The notes under the pieces were generated by a model. That model was not told the DNA's origin. It searched no databases and was given only the letters and a program-made list of their open reading frames with translations. 64,000 bases of DNA from Candidatus Lambdaproteobacteria bacterium RIFOXYD2_FULL_56_26. Its GTDB lineage: Bacteria; SAR324; XYD2-FULL-50-16. Below are positions 33,840 through 42,024 of this stretch, piece after piece (the stretch's first letter is position 1; each line of letters opens with the position of its first letter). The DNA is taken from assembly GCA_001783715.1 (NCBI GenBank), contig MFNF01000042.1:21751-85750 (forward strand). Reading direction: 5' to 3'. The translations under genes were made by a program, and so were the position numbers.

Positions 33840-34700
33840 TCATTTCTCTTGTGCAGGGTCAGAGTGGCAGGCAAAACAAGATCCGGCCGGTCTGGTTGGC
33901 ACCTCAGGGGAGGAACCCCCTCTGAGGTCGGAGCCATGGCAAGGGCTACAATACTCCGCCGCCGATCCTAGGGCGTGGTTGCCTCCAGGCTGTATTTTGC
34001 TGTGGTTGCTCTTGATCCAAAGATCTTCGTGGCAAACCCTACAGCCAGGAACGGGAGTCTTGCCCTTGAGGTCTTTCCCATGGCAATTGGTGCAATGTGC
34101 TGAGGGGTTGTACAGGTTTGAGGCATGTCCTTTTCCTCCTCTTTGTGTGTTGTGACTCCCTGGGTAAACAGACCATTTGTTCTGGTGACAGGCGAAGCAG
34201 CTGGGGACGGGGGGCTGGCCCTTGAGGTCCGGGCCATGACAGCTTGAACAGTAGGTGTCAGGTTCAAAAAGTTTGGCTCCGTGCCAAGCATCTGACCGAA
34301 GTGCGTTGTGTGACAGGGAGTATTCCCTCCAGACCTCTCCGTGGCATTGTTTGCAGCCTAGTCGATGACCTGAACCTTCCAAATTTACACCGTGGCATTG
34401 TGTACATTGTGCAACTGCGGGTTTCCTTGCCAAATGCATCACTCCTCCAAAATCAGCCTGATGGCTCTCCTTGTTCCACAGGACCTCGTGGCAGTGGTAG
34501 CAGCTTGGGATCCAGCCGTTGCCTTGGAGGGCAACCCCGTGGCAGGCAGTACAGTTTTTTGCTCCTTGGTATAATTTTTCCCCGTGTTTTACCCCGCCCA
34601 ATGAAAGATTGTGAGCAGTCAGCCCGTCCTTGCAGGAAGATAGAAGTCCGAAAAAACCGAATCCAATAGCGACCCAGAAAAAGAGACGAACGGAGGGCAT
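33840..34700 (-). CDS. Decahaem c-type cytochrome lipoprotein built of five repeats
   Basis: The protein has 286 residues. A signal sequence ends in a lipobox ('FGLLSSC', Cys23). Ten CxxCH sites follow as five pairs, each of the form C..CHG..L.G...P.C..CH: CTACH/CYHCH, CTQCH/CKQCH, CSSCH/CFACH, CTNCH/CRVCH and CSPCH/CFACH. The repeats point to growth by tandem duplication. As an outer-membrane-anchored cytochrome it may move electrons through the periplasm or to the cell surface. Third-position base use looks less GC-rich by eye than its neighbours. It lies 16 bp after the redoxin gene on the same strand. Confidence 0.92.
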   Translation of the reverse strand: MPSVRLFFWVAIGFGFFGLLSSCKDGLTAHNLSLGGVKHGEKLYQGAKNCTACHGVALQGNGWIPSCYHCHEVLWNKESHQADFGGVMHLARKPAVAQCTQCHGVNLEGSGHRLGCKQCHGEVWREYSLSHNALRSDAWHGAKLFEPDTYCSSCHGPDLKGQPPVPSCFACHQNKWSVYPGSHNTQRGGKGHASNLYNPSAHCTNCHGKDLKGKTPVPGCRVCHEDLWIKSNHSKIQPGGNHALGSAAEYCSPCHGSDLRGGSSPEVPTRPAGSCFACHSDPAQEK

Positions 34701-34716
34701 TCTTTTCCCTTGGGCT

Positions 34717-35265
34717 TCAAAGCCCCTTGAGTGTCTCTGCCAATCTGGTCCCGTCCTTAAAGTCCTCGTTGAATACCACCTCGTTTTGTGGATTGATCAC
34801 CACCGTGGTGCCCATGGTGGCGTTCAGCAGGTTGACCATCTGTTTGTTCCCGTCCGCCAACACCCCAAAGCTGGCGTTGCCGTACCCTGCGTCCTGCTGC
34901 GCCCTGGCGGCGGCAGTAAAGTCCCCGGAGACGTAATCCACCAGATAATAACCAAAGTTGGGGTAAAGGGGCATCACTTGGTGGACCAAGTGTTCGGTGT
35001 GGGTCGCACAGACCGGGCACCACATGGTGAAGTACAAGACCACCCCCCGCTTGCCGCCCAAGGCCTGGGACAAGCTGACCGGTTGGCCTTGGGTGTCGTA
35101 AACGGTGAAGTCAACGGTGCTGGTCGTCGTAGTGGTATCAGTGACGTTGCTGGTGGCGGTTCTTTTGTCTTGGCCGCTGGGGCTCAGGTCCTCTTGCATG
35201 CCCTTGCAGCCGCTCAAAAGAACCAAGCCCAAAACCAGGACTAAGGGGAGTTTAAAAAAAGACAT
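34717..35265 (-). CDS. TlpA/peroxiredoxin-like thioredoxin-fold lipoprotein
   Basis: The protein has 182 residues: a lipobox 'VLLSGC' (Cys20), a Thr-rich linker (about 35-50), then a thioredoxin-fold domain with a WCPVC redox centre (82-86). The CxxC is CPVC, as in TlpA/ResA-like proteins. A thiol-reducing role for haem or metal centres in the envelope is likely. It overlaps the beta-barrel gene by 14 bp and precedes the decahaem cytochrome by 16 bp. Confidence 0.87.
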   Translation of the reverse strand: MSFFKLPLVLVLGLVLLSGCKGMQEDLSPSGQDKRTATSNVTDTTTTTSTVDFTVYDTQGQPVSLSQALGGKRGVVLYFTMWCPVCATHTEHLVHQVMPLYPNFGYYLVDYVSGDFTAAARAQQDAGYGNASFGVLADGNKQMVNLLNATMGTTVVINPQNEVVFNEDFKDGTRLAETLKGL

Positions 35266-36196
35266 GGTCTATCCCTAGGCTGAAGGTTCGAGTTTTGGGG
35301 AAGGATTGTCCGTCGGTCAGGTCTGCGAGGGTGCCTTTGAGGATCCAACCTTTGTCGTCGGTCGCCCAAGCGGCGGTAAAGGAGCGGCTGACCTGGACAA
35401 CCTGGGTGTCTTGGGCAGAAACCCCATTGATCCGGTAGGCCCCTTCGTTGGTCCAGGCCTGGGCCCCGGTGAAGGTAAAGCTGTTGAAGCTGGGCAAAAG
35501 CCAACTGTAGCCAAAGGCCAGGCTCCGACTGAGCCGGTCCCCCAAAACCTTGTTGTAGGGCAACACCCAGTTGCCATACTCCCGGTTGACCGGCCTGGGG
35601 CGGTATTTGCCGTAATCGACCGACAAGGCGAGGTTAAACCCGCCGATGGACTTTTCCACCTTGGTGGAAAGATCAAGCCGGTAAAACCCCCGTCCGGTAA
35701 TGTCAAAACTGTTTTCTACTTGGTCATAAGGGGAAACCCCAGTAGGCAGGGTCAAGGCGGTGCCGAAATAAATGGCCGGCATCAGGTCTTCGATCCGGGT
35801 GACCGTCGGAACGCACATGATCGTTTCAAACATCTCGTACCACAAGGCCCAGGTCATGTCCCCCAACCCGTTGGTTTTGCTGTTTTGTCCCTGGTAACGA
35901 TTGCTGTTCCAGACATAGGGGAGACTGGCTCCGGCTTGCCAGTTCCAACCCAGCCGGTAAGCGGCACCAGCGCTGAGCCTAGTTTGTTGCAGTTTGGAGT
36001 TGGCCGGGTCTTTGTGGTAGGCCCCGCTGCCGTCCCAATAACCGTTGTAGGTTTCCTGGGAAGAGGAGACCCCCACCATCCAAGGTGCCCCTTTGGGCAA
36101 AACCAAGGTGGCCGCCGAGCCGCCGCCGCAACATGAGGCCGCCCATAGGGTGGGGGTAAAGGCCAGCATCAGGGCAATCAACAGGAGCTTCTTCAT
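35252..36196 (-). CDS. Outer-membrane beta-barrel protein with N-terminal CCGGG motif
   Basis: The protein has 314 residues. A signal peptide ends near 'TLWAA', followed at once by 'SCCGGGSAATLVLPKG'. The rest alternates in the amphipathic strand pattern of a beta-barrel and ends in aromatic 'GIDHVFF', the usual C-terminal assembly signal. A Cys-Cys pair at the mature N-terminus could bind metal or be lipidated. The same operon holds a redoxin lipoprotein and a Met/His-containing lipoprotein, so metal handling is a fair guess. Confidence 0.75.
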   Translation of the reverse strand: MKKLLLIALMLAFTPTLWAASCCGGGSAATLVLPKGAPWMVGVSSSQETYNGYWDGSGAYHKDPANSKLQQTRLSAGAAYRLGWNWQAGASLPYVWNSNRYQGQNSKTNGLGDMTWALWYEMFETIMCVPTVTRIEDLMPAIYFGTALTLPTGVSPYDQVENSFDITGRGFYRLDLSTKVEKSIGGFNLALSVDYGKYRPRPVNREYGNWVLPYNKVLGDRLSRSLAFGYSWLLPSFNSFTFTGAQAWTNEGAYRINGVSAQDTQVVQVSRSFTAAWATDDKGWILKGTLADLTDGQSFPKTRTFSLGIDHVFF

Positions 36197-36213
36197 CGTT
36201 TCCTTTTTGGAAG

Positions 36214-36239
36214 CCCAGGGGGCCTGAAGGCCCCCTGGG
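36214..36239 (-). other. Intercistronic hairpin
   Basis: CCCAGGGGGCC-TGAA-GGCCCCCTGGG is a perfect 11-bp stem with a 4-nt loop. It lies between the lipoprotein stop and the barrel-gene start. No T-run follows on the minus strand, so it is more likely an mRNA-stabilising or attenuating hairpin than a terminator. Confidence 0.55.
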
Positions 36240-36245
36240 TTGGAG

Positions 36246-37862
36246 TTACATTGAAGAAGGGGTCACGGTGAAAGTACCATAGGCGGTACTAGAAGCACCC
36301 CCATCGGTCGTGGCATAAACCGTGTCGGAGTCAAACTTCACCCGTACATACAAGGTGGTAGAAGTTCCCGAAGTTAAGCCCAGGCCGGAGGCTGTGTAGT
36401 GCCCGTTGTTGGAAGCACTGGTCATGGCGCTCCAAGTGGTTTTGTCTTTGGAATATTCTACAGTGATTGTAGAGGGTGTGTAGGTGGTGCTGGCTCCGCT
36501 TGCGTATGCGGTGTAGGCAGTCCCGGTTTTCAGAGTCGGCCAGCTCATCATGCTTTCCTTGGTGTTCAAAAACACGCCAAAGCTGCTGGTAGTGGCGCTG
36601 TCCTTAAAGATAAAGATGTACCGTTTTTCCGTAGCCGTGGTGTATCGATTCGGGTCTTGCAAGTAAACCCGCACCGTATCCCCCATCGCCATCCCGACAG
36701 CGGGGTAGAAGACCGCCGTTTCATCTGTTGCACCGGACTTGGAAACCTTGGCGCTCAGTTTCCAGTAACCCATACCGCTGCCCCCGGCCATCAGGTAATA
36801 GACCTTACAGGTGAAGGTATTGGTCGAACCACTTTTGAGGGTACATCCGTCTTGGGGGCTCGCATGGGTCATGCTGGACATGTACATGAAGGGGGTCAGG
36901 CTGACCGAAGTCCCTGAAACTGCGTTACCCGACAAATCGGTGACCGCCAGTTCAAAGGTGGTCAACCCCTGCATCGCCGCCATGGACCCAGCGGTGTAGG
37001 TGACCAGGTAATTGCTGGTAGTGGCTTTTTTGGCAAAAGGCAAGGCACCGATTTTGTCGTTGGTCAAAGCGGACTTGTTGGTATTTCCGCCGAGATAGGT
37101 CATAAATGAATTTTCCCACTTGTTTTGTACCGTAGTAGGCACCGTGGTTCCGCCCACCGACAAGGCAGAGGATTCCCCCAACCCGTCCAGAGTCCCATCG
37201 CCCAGGTCGCTGCCCAAGGCCACCAACAGGTCCATTTTGGAGCTGGAGGTGCCCAAGAGGTCCTTGGCCAACTGGCCAAAGACCGCTTCTCGCAGCCCTT
37301 CCAGTTTTTGGGCATCCGTATCGGTCGAGGCAGGCGTACTGGCTGCCGAGACCGCCTTGACCGTAAAGTCCGGGGTGTATCCGAAGGCAGTATTGAAGTA
37401 CCCGGAGACATCGGTAAAGGTGTCGTCCAGGGTGTGGGCGTGGCCGTTGGCGGCGTGGTATTCCACCATTTTTTGGGCCCCCAGGTAAACCACCGTGGTC
37501 CCGGAATTGAGGTTGACCACTGTGGCCGAAGCGCTCAAGGAGTTGGCCGGGACATAGGCGGAAAGACCGCTGGCGGCCCCCAGGGTCACCGTCTCACCGG
37601 AGGCCTCATCCACATAACTCCCACCAGTGGAGCTGAAGACCATTTCCGAACTGAAGGCCGCTTCGGGAATGGAAAGACTGTAGTCCCCGTTGCTGTCCGA
37701 AGTGGCGCTGCGGGAACCCACGGTCACGGTAGCGCCGGAGATCCCGGCCCCGCCCAGGTGGCCGGTGATGGTCACGGCGTTGGAAACCTCAGCCCCACCT
37801 TTGCAACCGTGCAAAACCAAGGCACTGGCCAGTAGGCCCCAAAAGAAAAAAGATCGTTTCAT
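36246..37862 (-). CDS. Lipoprotein with carboxypeptidase-regulatory-like domain and FixH/YtkA-like region
   Basis: The protein has 538 residues: a lipobox 'VLHGC' (Cys20) and then a short Ig-like segment ('ATVTVGSRSATSDSNGDYSL') typical of surface carboxypeptidase-regulatory-like domains. Near residue 300 'VSLTPFMYMSSMTHASPQDG' followed by 'GMGYWKLSAKV' resembles YtkA/FixH-like periplasmic domains in which Met and His bind copper. I chose ATG 37862, the only start that places the signal peptide at the N-terminus. It is upstream of the beta-barrel, redoxin and cytochrome genes. Confidence 0.65.
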   Translation of the reverse strand: MKRSFFFWGLLASALVLHGCKGGAEVSNAVTITGHLGGAGISGATVTVGSRSATSDSNGDYSLSIPEAAFSSEMVFSSTGGSYVDEASGETVTLGAASGLSAYVPANSLSASATVVNLNSGTTVVYLGAQKMVEYHAANGHAHTLDDTFTDVSGYFNTAFGYTPDFTVKAVSAASTPASTDTDAQKLEGLREAVFGQLAKDLLGTSSSKMDLLVALGSDLGDGTLDGLGESSALSVGGTTVPTTVQNKWENSFMTYLGGNTNKSALTNDKIGALPFAKKATTSNYLVTYTAGSMAAMQGLTTFELAVTDLSGNAVSGTSVSLTPFMYMSSMTHASPQDGCTLKSGSTNTFTCKVYYLMAGGSGMGYWKLSAKVSKSGATDETAVFYPAVGMAMGDTVRVYLQDPNRYTTATEKRYIFIFKDSATTSSFGVFLNTKESMMSWPTLKTGTAYTAYASGASTTYTPSTITVEYSKDKTTWSAMTSASNNGHYTASGLGLTSGTSTTLYVRVKFDSDTVYATTDGGASSTAYGTFTVTPSSM

Positions 37863-37976
37863 GGTAAAAAGTCCAATCAAGGTTAACCCCAAGGGACTCC
37901 GGCAGAAGACCGGGCCCATTGGGACCAAAGGGGTTTAAAAAACGGGTGGAAACCTGGACTTCAGGCTTCGGGTCTT

Positions 37977-38384
37977 TTAAACCGCCGGGGGACCTCGACT
38001 GGAAGGGGAAAACCAGGGACGTTCGGAAGGAGAGGCGGCGTAAGCCGGGGGTAAAACCTGAGGGCTTTTGGCTAAAAAGGCAAAACTGGGACCGCCGTTG
38101 AGGCTCCAAGCCGCCGGACTGGCGCAGAAGTGGCAGTGGCCGCAATGCTCCGGGGCCGCATCGGAATTCCCCTTTTGGGGCGCTCCCGACAGGTCGCCGG
38201 TCGAACAAAAGAAATGGGGGTCCAAAGCCGCCAGCTTGCCGGTCGGCACAAAGGAGGCGGATTGGGAGGGGACCAGGGTAAAACCGACCGAAAGCCCCAA
38301 CAAGCTGAACACAAAAGACCCCAGCACCCAAAGCCGCAAAAGCCGGGTTTGTTGTGTTTTGCGCAGTCGAAGGTTCAACGCCAT
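37977..38384 (-). CDS. Small membrane-anchored Cys/His-containing protein, DUF2946-like
   Basis: The protein has 135 residues. A basic N-terminus and one membrane helix ('LGSFVFSLLGLSVGFTL') precede a periplasmic part with 'PEHCGHCHFCASPA'. This CxxCHxC cluster is typical of DUF2946-like proteins, which often accompany copper genes. ATG 38384 was preferred over 38432; neither has a clear ribosome-binding site. It is the first gene of the leftward operon with the lipoprotein, barrel and redoxin. Confidence 0.55.
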   Translation of the reverse strand: MALNLRLRKTQQTRLLRLWVLGSFVFSLLGLSVGFTLVPSQSASFVPTGKLAALDPHFFCSTGDLSGAPQKGNSDAAPEHCGHCHFCASPAAWSLNGGPSFAFLAKSPQVLPPAYAASPSERPWFSPSSRGPPAV

Positions 38385-38586
38385 GAGGCTCGGCCTTTTG
38401 GGTTTTTGGCGAAATTTCGGTACCCTAGGCATAAAAAAATGAAAAAGTCAAAGGCCTCCGTTTTTGTGGCTGCTCCACGGTCTTTTGACTGGCAGCCCAA
38501 CCAAAGGGGAAGACAGTTGACTTGGTGGGCAAAATTCAGGCAAAATCCGTCTTGACCCCCTTTCGGACCAAAACCCAGGAGACCGG

Positions 38587-39333
38587 TTGCGTCGAATTTT
38601 TGTCCTGCTCTTTTTGGCCTTGTTCCCGGCGCTGGCCTTCGCCCAGCAACAGGTCCCGATCCCCAGCTTCAACCTGGAGATTGGCCGTAGTTCCAGCCCC
38701 GAACAGGTGGCCAGTACCCTACAGGTAGTTGCCCTGCTGACGGTGCTTTCCTTGGCACCGGCCTTTTTGATCATGACCACCAGCTTCACCCGGATCATCA
38801 TCGTCCTGGGTTTTTTGCGCAACGCCTTGGGTACCCAGCAAAGTCCGCCCAACCAAATTCTTTTGGGCCTCGCCTTGTTTTTGAGCTTTTTTATCATGGC
38901 TCCGGTCTGGAAGGAGGTGAACGACCAAGCCCTGGCCCCTTACTTCCAAAAGAAGATCAGCCAGGAAGAAGCCTTTGACCTGGGGGTGCGGCCGATCAAG
39001 AAATTTATGGTCAAGTTCACCCGGGAAAAGGACCTAGCCCTGTTTGTGCGGATCGCCAAGATCTCTCGGCCCCAAAACATTGCGGACGTTCCGGTTTGGG
39101 TGGTGATCCCCGCTTTTGTGATCAGCGAACTGAAGACCGCCTTCCAGATGGGCTTTATCATCTACATCCCCTTTTTGGTGATCGACATGGTGGTCTCTTC
39201 GGTCCTGATGGCCATGGGGATGATGATGTTGCCGCCGGTGATGATCTCCCTGCCCTTCAAGTTGATGCTTTTTGTGCTGGTGGACGGGTGGTACTTGGTG
39301 ACCGCTTCGTTGGTCCGCAGCTTTACCGGATAG
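38587..39333 (+). CDS. fliP: Flagellar type III export protein FliP
   Basis: The protein has 248 residues: a cleavable signal peptide ('RIFVLLFLALFPALAFAQ'), 'VLSLAPAFLIMTTSFTRIII' then 'VLGFLRNALGTQQSPPNQIL', and 'AFVISELKTAFQMGF', the FliP signatures. It forms the export-gate pore with FliQ and FliR. A TTG start at 38587 is chosen because AGGAG sits 6-7 nt upstream and no ATG gives the signal peptide. fliQ starts 2 bp after its stop. Confidence 0.96.
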   Translation: MRRIFVLLFLALFPALAFAQQQVPIPSFNLEIGRSSSPEQVASTLQVVALLTVLSLAPAFLIMTTSFTRIIIVLGFLRNALGTQQSPPNQILLGLALFLSFFIMAPVWKEVNDQALAPYFQKKISQEEAFDLGVRPIKKFMVKFTREKDLALFVRIAKISRPQNIADVPVWVVIPAFVISELKTAFQMGFIIYIPFLVIDMVVSSVLMAMGMMMLPPVMISLPFKLMLFVLVDGWYLVTASLVRSFTG

Positions 39334-39335
39334 CC

Positions 39336-39611
39336 ATGACCCAAGAATTTTTGACCAGCTTCGCCGCCGAGGCGATTTTGGTGACGGTCAAACTCTCGGC
39401 TCCGCTGCTTTTGGTGGCCTTGGTTTTGGGGCTTTTGGTCTCCATCTTCCAGGCGGTTACCCAGATCCAAGAGATGACGCTCGCCATCATCCCCAAAATG
39501 GTGGGGGTGGCTTTGGTGTTGATCCTCTTCCTGCCTTGGTTTTTAAGCACCGCCAGCAATTTTATGTCCAAGGTTCTCTCCAGTCTGCCTTTTTATCTGG
39601 GCTTGGGTTAG
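39336..39611 (+). CDS. fliQ: Flagellar type III export protein FliQ
   Basis: The protein has 91 residues with two membrane helices: 'VTVKLSAPLLLVALVLGLLV' then 'SIFQAVTQIQEMTLAIIPKM', the FliQ signature. It is the export-gate subunit next to FliP. The fliR, flhB and flhA genes that usually follow are not here; the next genes are unrelated envelope proteins. Confidence 0.96.
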   Translation: MTQEFLTSFAAEAILVTVKLSAPLLLVALVLGLLVSIFQAVTQIQEMTLAIIPKMVGVALVLILFLPWFLSTASNFMSKVLSSLPFYLGLG

Positions 39612-39686
39612 GTTTAGGCACGGCTTTGGCTTTCCCTCTTTGGAGTGGGAACCCCTTTGACTGCCAACCTCCAACCCCGAGGCCCA

Positions 39687-39881
39687 ATGAACCTGACCCC
39701 CACCTTCGGCTCCAACGAGGCGAAATCTTCCCCCACCCTGGTTTTACGGGGCAAGGGGCTGTTGCGAACCTTGGCCCACTCTCCGGTGACCTTGCCTTTG
39801 CCGGTGATCTTGGGACTGTTTGGCCTGGGGCCTTCGTTGGTCCGGGACTGGGAGGAAACCTTGGCTGCGGAACGTCTATGA
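39687..39881 (+). CDS. Possible small protein preceding the beta-barrel gene
   Basis: The frame gives 64 residues with a hydrophobic stretch ('LPLPVILGLFGLGPSLV') near the C-terminus. Its stop overlaps the next gene's ATG (ATGA at 39878), which argues for translation. A GTG at 39645 could lengthen it. No family is recognised. Confidence 0.35.
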   Translation: MNLTPTFGSNEAKSSPTLVLRGKGLLRTLAHSPVTLPLPVILGLFGLGPSLVRDWEETLAAERL

Positions 39882-40429
39882 ACAAAGGTTTGCTGCTGCT
39901 GTTGGCCCTGGGGCTTTTGGGCACCGGTCCGGCCCTGGCCCGTGACCTGGAGGTGGGGGCTTGGGCTCCTTCGGCCTTGGGCTTTGCGGACAGCTCCCTC
40001 AACGTCAAAAGCCGCACCGGCGGCGGGCTTTACCTGATCTTCTCCAGTTCCTTTGGGATTGGGGTCAACTCGGTCGGGGCCAACCTGACCCCCGCCGATG
40101 CCAGCTCGGACGCTCCGGTGATCAAGCACAACCTCCTGGACCTCAGCTTCACCATCCCCCGCAAAGAAGGGCCGGACTACACCTTGGGCTTTGGACTGGG
40201 CAGCGTGGGGATCTCCTGCGCCACCTGTGCGGCCAATTATGAAAACGGGACCAGCAGTGAACTTTTTGCCGAAGCGAGAGGCAAATTTTGGGGGATCAAC
40301 TGGGTTTTGGGCGGCAGAAGAATGACCGGCCAAATCAAAGGCAAGATTTTAGGGGCCGGGAACAAAGTGGCCAACCTCAACGCCGACACCTATGTGCTCA
40401 ACCTGGGGGCGGGGCTGAGGTTCAAGTAG
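39878..40429 (+). CDS. Small exported beta-barrel-like protein
   Basis: The protein has 183 residues with a signal peptide ending 'GPALA'. The mature part is glycine rich with alternating strand-like segments ('GGGLYLIFSSSFGIGVNSVG', 'YTLGFGLGSVGI') and ends '...LNLGAGLRFK', consistent with a small outer-membrane barrel. One 'CATC' motif lies mid-protein. No name can be given. Confidence 0.7.
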   Translation: MNKGLLLLLALGLLGTGPALARDLEVGAWAPSALGFADSSLNVKSRTGGGLYLIFSSSFGIGVNSVGANLTPADASSDAPVIKHNLLDLSFTIPRKEGPDYTLGFGLGSVGISCATCAANYENGTSSELFAEARGKFWGINWVLGGRRMTGQIKGKILGAGNKVANLNADTYVLNLGAGLRFK

Positions 40430-40482
40430 GCCATTCCCGCCGGAGCCCAGGAGCCCCGGCGAGTGGGTCCCAAAAATGTCTC

Positions 40483-41019
40483 TTACTGCGCCATTTTGGC
40501 GAGGCCCAGTTGGGACATGAAGGCGAAGCTGTCCAGCTGCTCCCACCGTTCGATCAACATCCCGTCTTTGAGTCGGTACAGCCCCCAAGAAGCCCATTTC
40601 AGTTCCTTTCCGGTCGGTTTGGCCCCCATCACGGTGCCTTTGTGGACCGCCGAAGCGTCCACCTGGATCATCACCAAGTCCCCTTCGGCTACCATGTTGA
40701 GCAGATTGACATGCATGTTTCCGAACCACTCGGCCTGGGCCAGTTTCATCAGGTCCAGGTAGCCTGCCTTGGTGGGCGGATAGCCGGGGAAAGCGGCGTG
40801 GTCCACAAAGTCGGGGTGGATGACCTTTTCCAGGTAAGCCAAGTCCCCACGGTTCATTGCCTCGGCCCAGGCTTCGATCACCTTTTTGTTTTGGGTCTCT
40901 GTGGCTTGGGTCGCTTGCAGGGCCAGGACCGCCGGGTCCGGTTCCGCCGGTTTTTTGTGGCAACCTGTGGCCAGAATCACCAGACCTAATGCCAAAGCTA
41001 ACTTGATCTTCCCCTTCAT
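40483..41019 (-). CDS. SnoaL-like (ester cyclase family) lipoprotein
   Basis: The protein has 178 residues: a lipobox 'VILATGC' (Cys20), then a SnoaL/NTF2-like cone fold with 'VIEAWAEAMNRGDLAYLEKV', 'IHPDFVDHAAFPGYPP' and 'RWEQLDSFAFMSQLGL', all typical of ester-cyclase-family proteins. Export to the envelope is unusual for this fold. Function unknown. It converges on the barrel gene at 40429. Confidence 0.8.
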   Translation of the reverse strand: MKGKIKLALALGLVILATGCHKKPAEPDPAVLALQATQATETQNKKVIEAWAEAMNRGDLAYLEKVIHPDFVDHAAFPGYPPTKAGYLDLMKLAQAEWFGNMHVNLLNMVAEGDLVMIQVDASAVHKGTVMGAKPTGKELKWASWGLYRLKDGMLIERWEQLDSFAFMSQLGLAKMAQ

Positions 41020-41143
41020 AGGGCCTCCGTTGGAGTGGGTCGTACATTGTGGGCGGTTGGGGCCATTGGAGCAGATTTTGGGGATTAAGTCACTTTTTTC
41101 TCTCCCGCCCTCAGCCTAGATTGGACAAAGAGAAGCTCCGAGC

Positions 41144-41188
41144 GGCGGGAACCCTGAGGCCGCCCCAAGGCGACAAGAGACTCCCGCC
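41144..41188 (+). other. Structured leader candidate
   Basis: GGCGGGA (41144-41150) pairs with TCCCGCC (41182-41188), and the interior can fold further (CGCC-CCAA-GGCG). It lies about 120 bp before the reductase gene at 41311. I compared it with glycine, TPP and other riboswitches from memory and found no match. The rest of the 41020-41310 gap shows no gene. Confidence 0.35.
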
Positions 41189-41310
41189 CTCTGGGGAAAT
41201 CCATTCTTCCCATTTAAAAATGGATCCCCTACAATCAAGCTGCCTGTCCGACCCAATTGGGCAGAGGCACACCGCTCCGTTTTTAAACACTAAGACAACA
41301 AAAGGTTAGG

Positions 41311-41844
41311 ATGGCCAAGGTTCGGTTGTACATCGCCCAAAGTCTGGACGGCTTCATCGCCAACCTGGACGGCGGTATCGGTTGGTTGGACCGGTTCAAC
41401 CAAGAATCAGGCGAAGACTACGGCTATAAGGCCTTTTACGGCCAAATCGGGACCTTGTTGATGGGGGGAAACACCTATGCCCAGGTCCTGGGGTTTGCCC
41501 CTGAATATGTGCATTCGGACCGAAGGACCCTGGTCTTTACTTCCCGGCCCTTGCCTGTGCACCTGGGCGTGGAATTGGTCACCGGCGACCCGGTCCCGGT
41601 GGTCCGGGCGCAAAAAGCCCAGGCGGACCAAGACCTGTGGCTGGTCGGAGGCGGGCAGTTGGTCCGCACCCTTCACCAAGCCAAGCTGATTGATGAACTG
41701 ATCCTCTCCCTGATCCCCGTTACCTTGGGCGCTGGAATCCCGCTGTTTGCTGGACTGGCCCAGGAGACCTTTTGGACCTTGGCACAAACCCAAAGCTTCC
41801 AGAGTGGAATCGTCCAGTTGGTTTACCGGCCCTTATACCCATAG
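41311..41844 (+). CDS. Dihydrofolate reductase family protein (RibD C-terminal/YyaP-like)
   Basis: The protein has 177 residues: 'RLYIAQSLDGFIANLDGGIG' followed by 'WLDRF', 'GTLLMGGNTYAQVL', 'LWLVGGGQLVRTLHQAKLID' and 'LSLIPVTLGAGIPLF'. This is the NADPH-binding RibD_C/DHFR-like fold found in many small reductases. True folate or riboflavin activity cannot be assumed. Monocistronic. Confidence 0.9.
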   Translation: MAKVRLYIAQSLDGFIANLDGGIGWLDRFNQESGEDYGYKAFYGQIGTLLMGGNTYAQVLGFAPEYVHSDRRTLVFTSRPLPVHLGVELVTGDPVPVVRAQKAQADQDLWLVGGGQLVRTLHQAKLIDELILSLIPVTLGAGIPLFAGLAQETFWTLAQTQSFQSGIVQLVYRPLYP

Positions 41845-41936
41845 GCCTTTTGCCCCTTCAACCCTGCCCCCCTGCCCCTTGATTGGCCTTTGGATTGCGG
41901 CTTTTTTGGTCCTTGTAAACTCGACCGGCCTAAATT

Positions 41937-42011
41937 TTACGGTTCGTTGACCGGCCCATGATCCGGTGATTGGCCCGGTTCCTTTAGCCTTTGGGCAGAA
42001 ACGAACCGTAA
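41937..42011 (+). promoter_or_regulatory. Perfect 12-bp inverted repeat upstream of the GAK-type cluster
   Basis: TTACGGTTCGTT (41937-41948) and AACGAACCGTAA (42000-42011) are exact inverse copies 51 bp apart, and the right arm ends 13 bp before the first start codon. They could be paired operator sites or, if transcribed, the base of a stem-loop over the 5' leader. Confidence 0.6.
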
Positions 42012-42024
42012 GAGGACTGGCCAG

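Noticed and set aside
41101..41230. Glycine riboswitch
   Set aside because: A faint resemblance (CCCCAAGGCGACAAG) but the conserved core is not met, and the downstream gene is not glycine related.
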